This document shows positions 8,915 through 16,991 of a stretch of DNA of 42,344 bases, in pieces. The stretch is from Flavobacteriaceae bacterium (GTDB lineage Bacteria; Bacteroidota; Bacteroidia; Flavobacteriales; Flavobacteriaceae). The stretch spans positions 1 through 42,344 of the forward strand of contig JAQWKF010000003.1 of NCBI GenBank assembly GCA_029247985.1, given 5' to 3'. Made by a program: the position numbers and the translations under genes. Position 1 is the stretch's first letter; each line of letters opens with the position of its first letter. The notes beneath the pieces were generated by a model. The model had not been told where the DNA came from. It did not search any database and saw only the letters and a program-made list of their open reading frames with translations.

Positions 8915-10158
8915 GTCAACAAACGGATTAGGTCGAGGTATTTTTGTGCAATTACATTTCGTTCGTAAGACGCAATACTCTTTGAAGGTTGAGGTAAATC
9001 GTTGTTTACAAACCAATTTATTAAGGTTTTTTCGATCAAAGCCGCTTCATCAAATGAAGCATAAACGCCCAATTGATGCTTTTCAAAAAGCGGTTGCATG
9101 TCACTTGGCTTTGGTCCAATTCCCAAAACAGGACGCTGAGCTGCCATATATTCAAAAAGCTTTCCGTGAATAACATTAGCGGTCATGGGCATATTTATAC
9201 CTAACAATAATAAGGATTTTGCATTTGCCAGTTGCGCGTCAATAATTTCTTTAGGTTGATAATCCAAAAAATGTACATGTGAGTCAATACCGAGTGATTT
9301 TATTTCCGCCTTAATCGAAGTGGCTACTTTGCCGTAAATATCCAGAGAAAAAGCATTACTGAAAGCGGCATTTGACTTGATTAAAGACGCAATAACCTTC
9401 CACAAAGCTGTTGGATTTTGTTGCGCTTTCAAACTTCCTGCATACACCATACCAGCAGTAGGTGCTGAACCCGTGGGCAGGCGCTGCTCATAGCCGTTGG
9501 TGAGTACAGCAATGTTGTGGTTATGGACTATAAAATCCTCTTTTAAAGTTGGAGCGGTTACTACAACGTGATCTGCACGTTGCAACACTTTTTGTTCTAA
9601 ATGCGTGTGCTTTTGCCTTGTTCTTTTGCTTAGAGGCAAGCTTCGGTTTTGAAAAAACCCCGTCCATGGATCTCTAAAATCTGCAACCCAAGCAACACCC
9701 GTTTGTTGTTTGGCCTGCAAGCCAATTAGATGCAACGAATGTGGTGGTCCAGAAGTAATAATTAAATCATAAGGGGTTTCCTTGTGATACTTAAAAAAGA
9801 CTTGTGCCGCAGCATTTGCCCAATACACTCTTGCATCTGGAATAAAAAAGTTAGCACGCACCCACAACATAAAGCGCTTTAGCACTCCTGGCTTTTCGCC
9901 TAGGTTCTCCCCTATGGGTTTTTTGGAGTGTTGTAATGGTTCCCAGCCCGCGACCTTTATTTCCGTAATTTCAGCGTGAACTTTTTGCTCTAAGGCATCA
10001 TCGCGTTGGGCAATACGTGGATTATCGGGTACAAAAACGCTTATATCCAACCCGTTGGCAGCAAAATAATTTGCCAAAAACAACCAACGCTGCACTCCTG
10101 AACCTCCAGAAGGAGGCCAGTAATACACCATAATTGCAATGCGTTTGATATCAGCCAA
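8911..10158 (-). CDS. glycosyltransferase, family 4 type
   Basis: MVYYWPPSGGSGVQRWL N-terminus, WVADFRDPWTG, HGKLFEYMAAQRPVLGIG; likely TTG start at 10158, just inside the YfhO 3' end. Confidence 0.85.
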   Translation of the reverse strand: MADIKRIAIMVYYWPPSGGSGVQRWLFLANYFAANGLDISVFVPDNPRIAQRDDALEQKVHAEITEIKVAGWEPLQHSKKPIGENLGEKPGVLKRFMLWVRANFFIPDARVYWANAAAQVFFKYHKETPYDLIITSGPPHSLHLIGLQAKQQTGVAWVADFRDPWTGFFQNRSLPLSKRTRQKHTHLEQKVLQRADHVVVTAPTLKEDFIVHNHNIAVLTNGYEQRLPTGSAPTAGMVYAGSLKAQQNPTALWKVIASLIKSNAAFSNAFSLDIYGKVATSIKAEIKSLGIDSHVHFLDYQPKEIIDAQLANAKSLLLLGINMPMTANVIHGKLFEYMAAQRPVLGIGPKPSDMQPLFEKHQLGVYASFDEAALIEKTLINWFVNNDLPQPSKSIASYERNVIAQKYLDLIRLLT

Positions 10159-12568
10159 GTTTGCTCTCTTTTTGTTGACGCATAAGCACTCCAATCATGA
10201 GCAAGAACAATACCCAGCCCGATGCCATCAGTAAGGTGCCATTACGTATTACAGTTGGCTCAAAAGAAAATACAATCTCATGTTTTCCAGGAGGCACTAC
10301 AATTCCTCGAAGCATATAATTAACCTTATGATAGTTTTGCAAGGTCCCATCTATTTCCAACGACCAACCACTGGGATAGTACATCTCCGAGAACACAGCT
10401 AAACGCTCATGTGTTGTGGATACAGTGTATCGCAATAGGTTGTTACGTTTTTCAATCAATGAAATGGTGTCCGTTTCAACTGGCGTGTATTCTACTGACG
10501 TAATCGTTTGAGATAATGCCTGAGTTTTAGGATCAATTTTATTCAGCTTTAAAATGGCCTCATTGGCTGATGCTACTTGAACAACTTCATCAACAAACCA
10601 TACTGGTCCAAGTGCAGATGGGCGCTTTTTCATTCCTTCAGCATATTGGTCATCAATGATAAATTTTACATTTAGCATATCAAGCACCACACTGTCTTGT
10701 TGTTTTAAATAGAAATCATAAACGTCTTGCAGCAAAGCGGGTTTTGCGCCGTGATAGCCTCCTAAACTATTGTGAAAGTAGGCTGTTCTTGAAGACGAAA
10801 AACCAAGCCTGGGCTCAAAAACACGATAAGTAGAATCGTCTTTCAAAATGGATTTGTCCTGAGCAGTTTTATCAAAAGGATAGTCGTATTGGTATTTTCC
10901 TTTAAACTGTTCTGCATTAAAAAAAAGTCTGTTATACTGCCACAAATCAGCCATAGCTATTATTGCAATAACAACGGAAAATACAAACCCGGAAAATAAC
11001 TTGCGCCAGAGAGCAAATAAAGCCAGCACGATTAAAGATAGATAGGTAATGATATGCCATACATCGTCCCAAACAAATAGTTTTCTTGAAGCCTGAATCG
11101 GCTCCAATAAGACGTTTGGCAAATTAGACATCCCCTCAGCAGTTGAAGTAAATGAAAAGAAACCTTTTGCCCCTCCTATTAAAAACAAGATTATGGTAAT
11201 GAAAAAAACTACAACACCATACACGTTCACAAGCTTTTTCCTAGTAATACCCATTCCTTGAGTCAAGTATTGCAAGCCCAACATAGCCGCATAGGGCACG
11301 CAAAGCATGATCATGATTTGCGCGGAACTAACGGCCCTAAATTTACTGTACAAAGGAAAGTAGTCGATAAAAAATTGAGTTATCTCGGGTGTATTTTTAC
11401 CCCAAGAAAAAAGCAAGGAAACGGCAATTATTGACAACAATACTAAACGCGTATTCCTATTGGTAACCACCAAACCCAAAAGCGCAAAAAACACCACCAC
11501 CACACCCAAATAAACAGGGGCAGCAACGAAAGGTTGGTCGCCCCAATACGGTCTAAATTGACGTAGCAAACCAACAGCAGTATCGTAGTCTAAACTCCCA
11601 TCACCTAATTTAGCTTTAATAAACTGCATAAAGGGGCTGTCATCTGCAAAACCCTCGCTTGAACTTCCGCCCATAATATTGGGCGAGATAAAGGTCATAG
11701 ACTCTAAAATACCATAGCTGTAAGAAGTGATATAGTCAAACGAAAGACCGTCAGAAGCTACTTTATCCGATCCATCTGGATTAATAGTCAATTCACTTGA
11801 TCCTCGTGTACTAAATTTGGTGTAATCCAAAGTTGCAAGTACGCTTTGAGCATTTAAAACAAGTGCTAGCATTCCTGAAACAAGTATCGTAAAAACAGGT
11901 TTAAGTGTACTTGATATACTGTGCTTATACCAACTATAAATGCTCCACATAAGGGATATGATAAACACCATAACCAAAGTGTAATAAGTCATCTGCAGAT
12001 GATTGGCATGGAGTTGCAACGCCAACCCAAATGTAAGCCAAAGTATTCCCCATTTTTTGCGATCAAACAGTACTTGAAATAGTCCTAAAAACACAAGCGG
12101 CGCATAGGCTAAGACCATGGCTTTTGTGTTGTGCCCAACCATCAAGATAACAATGTAATAAGAGGAAAAACCATAAGCAAGTGCACCAACTACGGAAACA
12201 GGAACTGAAAAGCGCCTACTTTGCGCAAATAGATAGAAAAAAAACAGGTATAAAAACAGCATATCGGCAGGACGTGGTAGGAAACGCAAAACAGCATCTA
12301 CATATCGCAACACATCATAAGGATAACGACTTGTAATTTGATATGTAGGCATTCCCACAAAGGCATTATCAATCCAGTATGGTTCTTCGTCAAATTCAGC
12401 CCTATGCTCTAAAATTTGACGTTGCATTCCCTTGTATTGTACAATATCGGATTGCTCGAGATACTTATTGGATAGTAAAGGGTAAAAATATGCCAATGAA
12501 ATAACGACAAACAAAACAGTAACTAACGAATGCGGCAGTAAAAAACGTAAAACTGGATTTTTCATCAT
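10151..12568 (-). CDS. YfhO-family integral membrane protein
   Basis: 805 aa, many TM helices; 'YPSGWSLEIDGTLQNYHKVNYMLRGIVVPPGKHEIVFSFEP' YfhO-like C-terminal domain. Confidence 0.85.
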   Translation of the reverse strand: MMKNPVLRFLLPHSLVTVLFVVISLAYFYPLLSNKYLEQSDIVQYKGMQRQILEHRAEFDEEPYWIDNAFVGMPTYQITSRYPYDVLRYVDAVLRFLPRPADMLFLYLFFFYLFAQSRRFSVPVSVVGALAYGFSSYYIVILMVGHNTKAMVLAYAPLVFLGLFQVLFDRKKWGILWLTFGLALQLHANHLQMTYYTLVMVFIISLMWSIYSWYKHSISSTLKPVFTILVSGMLALVLNAQSVLATLDYTKFSTRGSSELTINPDGSDKVASDGLSFDYITSYSYGILESMTFISPNIMGGSSSEGFADDSPFMQFIKAKLGDGSLDYDTAVGLLRQFRPYWGDQPFVAAPVYLGVVVVFFALLGLVVTNRNTRLVLLSIIAVSLLFSWGKNTPEITQFFIDYFPLYSKFRAVSSAQIMIMLCVPYAAMLGLQYLTQGMGITRKKLVNVYGVVVFFITIILFLIGGAKGFFSFTSTAEGMSNLPNVLLEPIQASRKLFVWDDVWHIITYLSLIVLALFALWRKLFSGFVFSVVIAIIAMADLWQYNRLFFNAEQFKGKYQYDYPFDKTAQDKSILKDDSTYRVFEPRLGFSSSRTAYFHNSLGGYHGAKPALLQDVYDFYLKQQDSVVLDMLNVKFIIDDQYAEGMKKRPSALGPVWFVDEVVQVASANEAILKLNKIDPKTQALSQTITSVEYTPVETDTISLIEKRNNLLRYTVSTTHERLAVFSEMYYPSGWSLEIDGTLQNYHKVNYMLRGIVVPPGKHEIVFSFEPTVIRNGTLLMASGWVLFLLMIGVLMRQQKESKLG

Positions 12569-12572
12569 GTTT

Positions 12573-12580
12573 CAAAAATA
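12573..12580 (-). promoter_or_regulatory. -7 box TATTTTTG, 4 nt from ATG of the YfhO gene
   Basis: TAnnTTTG consensus match. Confidence 0.5.
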
Positions 12581-12616
12581 CAACTCTAAGTATAATGACG
12601 GAATTTTTAATTGATG

Positions 12617-12624
12617 TATCTTTG
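12617..12624 (+). promoter_or_regulatory. -7 box TATCTTTG, 3 nt from ATG 12628
   Basis: TAnnTTTG consensus match; argues for 12628 rather than 12595 as the start. Confidence 0.5.
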
Positions 12625-12627
12625 AAT

Positions 12628-13719
12628 ATGCGCTTAATGTCACTATCTATTTTGTGTTTTTCAGCGATGTTGACTATACCCCAAATGTCAATAGCGCAAT
12701 ATACTGATGTCATAAACAGTAACCGTCCAAGTCAATCTATGGGCGCCTTTAGTGTAGGTAAGCGTGTTTATCAATTAGAACAGGGATTATCGTTTCGAAT
12801 GGGTAATTTTAGTTCTTTTCAAGATGCTTCTTTCATAGGCATAGGCGCTAGATCTCAAATCCGCATTGGTTTATTTAAAGAACAATTGGAGTTGGTTGGC
12901 ACTGCTGATTATCAAATTGATGCGTTGCGCTATACTAACAATGTTGGAACATACAATATTGAAAGGAATGCCTTGCGCGATTTAGGAGCTGGTGCTAAAT
13001 ATTTAATATATGACCCCTTTCGAAAGGTTGATAACTACAAACCAAACTTTTACAGTTGGCACGCAAACAATAAAATACGCTGGCGTGATTTAATCCCTGC
13101 AGTATCAGTGTATGCAGGTGCTCAGTTTAGTACAGGCGGCTTTTACCCCTATCAAGAAAACTTTTTGCCATTATTTGATTATAATTATCGCCCCATAATT
13201 GAGCCTTTTGTTTCTGGTACAGCCATGCTTATCTTACAACAACATCTTCGACCAGGGTTGGTAGTGGTACATAATATTGGTATGCGCTATATAATGGCCG
13301 ATGTACAGCAAAAAAAACTGTTAGGAACTGTTACATACAGCACTCGATCAAAATGGTCATTTTTTGGTGAATACACTATTGATGAAAGTCCGCTTTACAG
13401 AGATTTAACGCTTGGCGCTGGTGTGGCATATTTGTTTAATAGTAACTTTCAACTCGATGTGGCCGTACAACAAAATCTAAAGACAACCCCTAGTTTGTTG
13501 ACTGCGGGCATTGGGATTTCCTACAGAATAGACCGTCATAATATTTGGAACGAAGAACCACAAAATATTGATCTAAGGAAGCAAAAAAGGGAAGCCCAAA
13601 AAAACGATAGAAAAGAAAATAAGAAAGTTAGAAAAGCAGATAAAAGAACTGGGCGGGGACTAAAAAAATTAGACAGAAAACAAAAGAAAATTGAACGAAA
13701 AATCAAGCGTGTAAAATGA
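12628..13719 (+). CDS. outer-membrane beta-barrel/transporter-like protein with Lys/Arg-rich C-terminal tail
   Basis: Signal peptide MRLMSLSILCFSAMLTIPQMSIAQ; repeated amphipathic strands; tail KQKREAQKNDRKENKKVRKADKRTGRGLKKLDRKQKKIERKIKRVK. Confidence 0.75.
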   Translation: MRLMSLSILCFSAMLTIPQMSIAQYTDVINSNRPSQSMGAFSVGKRVYQLEQGLSFRMGNFSSFQDASFIGIGARSQIRIGLFKEQLELVGTADYQIDALRYTNNVGTYNIERNALRDLGAGAKYLIYDPFRKVDNYKPNFYSWHANNKIRWRDLIPAVSVYAGAQFSTGGFYPYQENFLPLFDYNYRPIIEPFVSGTAMLILQQHLRPGLVVVHNIGMRYIMADVQQKKLLGTVTYSTRSKWSFFGEYTIDESPLYRDLTLGAGVAYLFNSNFQLDVAVQQNLKTTPSLLTAGIGISYRIDRHNIWNEEPQNIDLRKQKREAQKNDRKENKKVRKADKRTGRGLKKLDRKQKKIERKIKRVK

Positions 13720-14846
13720 TTGAGATTATAGAAGTAACTTCAAGACAACAGCACCGTGCTTTTTTTCAATTTCCATTTGACCTCTATCGTAATTGCCCTC
13801 AATGGGTTCCCACAATTACAAAGGAAGAAATGGATATTTTTAACCCTCAAAAAAATGCTGTTTTTGAGCACGCCATGGCACGGCTTTTCCTTGCGACCAA
13901 AAAAGGTAAAATAGTAGGCCGTATCGCTGCTATGATTAACTGGGTTGAAGTTGAAGAACTCAAAAAAACCAAAGTGCGTTTTGGCTGGTATGACACCATA
14001 GACGATTTGGAAGTTAGCCAAAAGCTCATCGAGGCAGTTGAGGCGGTTGCCATCGCTGAGGGCATGACCTATATTGAAGGACCAATGGGTTTTTCAAATA
14101 TGGACAAGGCAGGACTTCTAGTGCAGGGATATGAGCACATGAACACCATGATTACTTGGTATCATTACCCCTATCAAAAGGAACATCTAGAAAAATTAGG
14201 TCTTCAAAAACAGAGCGAGTGGATTGAGTTTAAAATTGATATTTACGATGCCAAAGACTCCCCTGAAAAGGTCAAGAAGTTTGCGCGTGTCATCAAAGAG
14301 CGCTACAAACTTAAATCGCTTGAATTTAAAACAACAAAAGATGTTGAGCCTCACGTAGATAAGATGTTTGAATTACTCAATCAAACCTATAACAAATTGC
14401 AGTCTTTTGTACCTATTCAACAACATCAAATTGAAGTGTACAAAAAGAAGTATTTACCCTATGTGCATCCCGATTTTATCAAATGTGTGGTTGATGAAAA
14501 CGATGAAATGATTGGGTTTGCCATTACCATGCCCTCATTTACCAAAGCACTCAAACGTATCAATGGGAACATGTTCCCGTTTGGGTTTTACCATTTGTGG
14601 CGTGCCTTACGTAAAAATAACAGGGCTTCATTTTATTTGATTGGCATAAAAGAAAGCTATCAAAGTAAAGGCGTTACTGCCATTATCTTTCAAGACATAC
14701 AGGAAATGTTTAACAAACGTGGCATTACTGAAGTAGAAACCAATCCTGAATTGGAAGAAAACAAGGCAATTCAATCCATGTGGAAAAACTACAAACACGA
14801 GCTACACAAGCGACGTAGGACTTACCGTAAAGACATTTCACTTTGA
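13716..14846 (+). CDS. GNAT-like acyltransferase-fold protein
   Basis: 376 aa; 'VGRIAAMIN', 'SYQSKGVTAIIFQDIQEMFNKRGITEVETNPELEENKAIQSMWKNY' GNAT-type region; ATGA overlap with upstream gene. Confidence 0.7.
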   Translation: MIEIIEVTSRQQHRAFFQFPFDLYRNCPQWVPTITKEEMDIFNPQKNAVFEHAMARLFLATKKGKIVGRIAAMINWVEVEELKKTKVRFGWYDTIDDLEVSQKLIEAVEAVAIAEGMTYIEGPMGFSNMDKAGLLVQGYEHMNTMITWYHYPYQKEHLEKLGLQKQSEWIEFKIDIYDAKDSPEKVKKFARVIKERYKLKSLEFKTTKDVEPHVDKMFELLNQTYNKLQSFVPIQQHQIEVYKKKYLPYVHPDFIKCVVDENDEMIGFAITMPSFTKALKRINGNMFPFGFYHLWRALRKNNRASFYLIGIKESYQSKGVTAIIFQDIQEMFNKRGITEVETNPELEENKAIQSMWKNYKHELHKRRRTYRKDISL

Positions 14847-16237
14847 ACATTAACAACACCATAGTTGCACTGTCAACTGCCCCAGGTGCTGCTGCCATAG
14901 CGGTAATACGCTTGAGTGGAGACGAGGCGATTTCGATAGCTGAAAAAGTATTTAAATCTCGTTTTGGGAAAAAATTAGATCACCAAAATACCCATCAGGT
15001 TTTGTTGGGTGATATACATTATAAAAATGCACTTGTAGACGAAGTCTTGGTATCTGTTTTTAAAACCCCCAATTCCTACACTGGAGAAGACGTGGTAGAA
15101 ATTTCTTGCCACGGATCTGTTTATGTGCAACAAAAAATCTTAGGAGTATTGCAAGATATGGGAGCACGGTTGGCCGAGCCGGGTGAGTTTACACTACGTG
15201 CCTTTTTGAATAAAAAAATGGATTTAGCACAGGCAGAGGCTGTTGCGGATTTAATAGCTGCCGAAAATGAAGCGGCACATCACATTGCGGTACAACATCT
15301 GCGTGGTGGTATTAGTAAAAGTCTAGGAGCGTTGCGAGAAAGACTCTTATCCTTTGCTTCACTTATTGAGCTAGAGCTTGATTTTAGCGAAGAAGATGTT
15401 GCTTTTGCCGATAGAACACAATTGCGTGAACTTGTAGACGACATTCGCACAACACTAAAAAACCTATTGGATTCTTTTGAAACGGGTAATGCGGTAAAGC
15501 TCGGAATACCAGTGGCTCTTATAGGTATGCCTAATGCAGGTAAATCTTCGCTATTAAATGCCTTACTGGAAGAAGACAAAGCCCTTGTTTCTGATATTGC
15601 AGGGACAACTCGTGATAGCATAGAGGACACATTAACTATAGGCGGTATTCAGTATCGTTTTATAGATACCGCAGGACTTCGCAAAACAACAGACCTTGTT
15701 GAAGCCATGGGTGTGGAACGTACACAAGAAAAAATGGACAAAGCTAGCATATTGATGTATGTTGTTGATCCAAAAACACAATCACCACAAGCGGTTATGA
15801 AAGCCTTAAACGAAATTAAGCGTGATGACACTACCCTATTGCTTGTTATTAACAAAAAGGATTTACTCGGAAAGGCTAAACTGCATGACTTCTTCGAGAG
15901 GCTAGAACGTTTGGACGTGGATGCCATCATTTATGATAAAGTGGCTATCAGTACCAAAGACAAAAGCGATATTGCCGCATTAAAGCAGCGCTTTGCTGGC
16001 TTGATTGAATGGAACACAGGAAGCGCATTGGTGAGCAATCAACGGCATTGGGCGGCATTACAAACGGCCATGGCAGGAATCTTAGAGGTAATTCAAGGAA
16101 TTGAAGAAAACCGAAGCAGCGATTTGCTGGCTATTGATATTCGCCAAACCTTACACGAACTGGGTACCATAACTGGTGAGGTCACTACTGATGATATCCT
16201 TGGCAATATCTTCGCAAATTTTTGTATTGGAAAATAG
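14843..16237 (+). CDS. mnmE: tRNA modification GTPase MnmE (TrmE)
   Basis: GMPNAGKSSLLNALLEEDKALVSDIAGTTRDSIED; C-terminal FCIGK; TTG start overlapping upstream TGA (TTGA). Confidence 0.97.
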   Translation: MNINNTIVALSTAPGAAAIAVIRLSGDEAISIAEKVFKSRFGKKLDHQNTHQVLLGDIHYKNALVDEVLVSVFKTPNSYTGEDVVEISCHGSVYVQQKILGVLQDMGARLAEPGEFTLRAFLNKKMDLAQAEAVADLIAAENEAAHHIAVQHLRGGISKSLGALRERLLSFASLIELELDFSEEDVAFADRTQLRELVDDIRTTLKNLLDSFETGNAVKLGIPVALIGMPNAGKSSLLNALLEEDKALVSDIAGTTRDSIEDTLTIGGIQYRFIDTAGLRKTTDLVEAMGVERTQEKMDKASILMYVVDPKTQSPQAVMKALNEIKRDDTTLLLVINKKDLLGKAKLHDFFERLERLDVDAIIYDKVAISTKDKSDIAALKQRFAGLIEWNTGSALVSNQRHWAALQTAMAGILEVIQGIEENRSSDLLAIDIRQTLHELGTITGEVTTDDILGNIFANFCIGK

Positions 16238-16402
16238 ATTGAGCTAATCTCTTAACCTACTTTTCCTTGCCTGATCATAATTTAATCTATAACGAATGGG
16301 CATAAAAAGCGAAAAGGCCAAAAAGAGAGCCAACCATAGCTATTCAATTTGACCAATTCATTTAGGAAATGCGAATGTATAACAAATATGCATACAAACC
16401 CC

Positions 16403-16918
16403 TTATTCAGTTGCTAAAATGGGTTTAGCATATTGATTTAAATAACTGACTTTATCTCCAGTAAACGCAAAGGCTTCCATCCATGAATAACTAGACTTTT
16501 GCCCATCAGCAGTTTCAATTGTTCCGTTATCCCACAGTAAAACCCACTCAACATCGTTTTCGCCAACTACTGTAAAGTTCACTGCTACGGAATAGTCGTT
16601 AATGGAAACGGCTGAATAGGCTTCCTTCATGAACTGAAGTACGCTTTCTTTTCCTTCTAATGAGGTGCCGTTATCCAAGTTAAATACCACATCATCCGTA
16701 AGGTAGCTGACAGCCTTATCATAATCTTTATTTATAATGTGCTGGTGCATTTCTTGAATGAGGAGTACCTTTTCGTCACTACCCATCTCAAAAGAAGATT
16801 GGTAGGTGGGCTGGTAAATGAATTCAACCGCTTCTGCATGCGCACCAGATGCTTGTTTTGGGTTAGTACAAGAAAGCACTGTAGCAACAATAAATACTAT
16901 TAGAATTGTGTTTTTCAT
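16403..16918 (-). CDS. lipoprotein with NTF2/SnoaL-like domain
   Basis: Lipobox VATVLSCTN; 'HQHIINKDYDKAVSYLTDDVVFNLDNGTSLEGKESVLQFMKE' NTF2-like. Confidence 0.75.
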   Translation of the reverse strand: MKNTILIVFIVATVLSCTNPKQASGAHAEAVEFIYQPTYQSSFEMGSDEKVLLIQEMHQHIINKDYDKAVSYLTDDVVFNLDNGTSLEGKESVLQFMKEAYSAVSINDYSVAVNFTVVGENDVEWVLLWDNGTIETADGQKSSYSWMEAFAFTGDKVSYLNQYAKPILATE

Positions 16919-16966
16919 GTTTTGAATTTGTTTAAATTAAACTTCTTAAAAATAATAATTTTGGGT

Positions 16967-16974
16967 TAAATTTG
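16967..16974 (+). promoter_or_regulatory. -7 box TAAATTTG upstream of the TonB-dependent receptor
   Basis: TAnnTTTG consensus match. Confidence 0.4.
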
Positions 16975-16991
16975 TAAGAAGTCAAAAAAAA

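Noticed and set aside
15280-15930. Two antisense ORFs in mnmE
   Set aside because: mnmE frame is certain; Ser/Lys-rich shadow frames.
16238-16402. Possible tRNA or sRNA in the gap after mnmE
   Set aside because: No cloverleaf or strong hairpin visible by eye; left unannotated.
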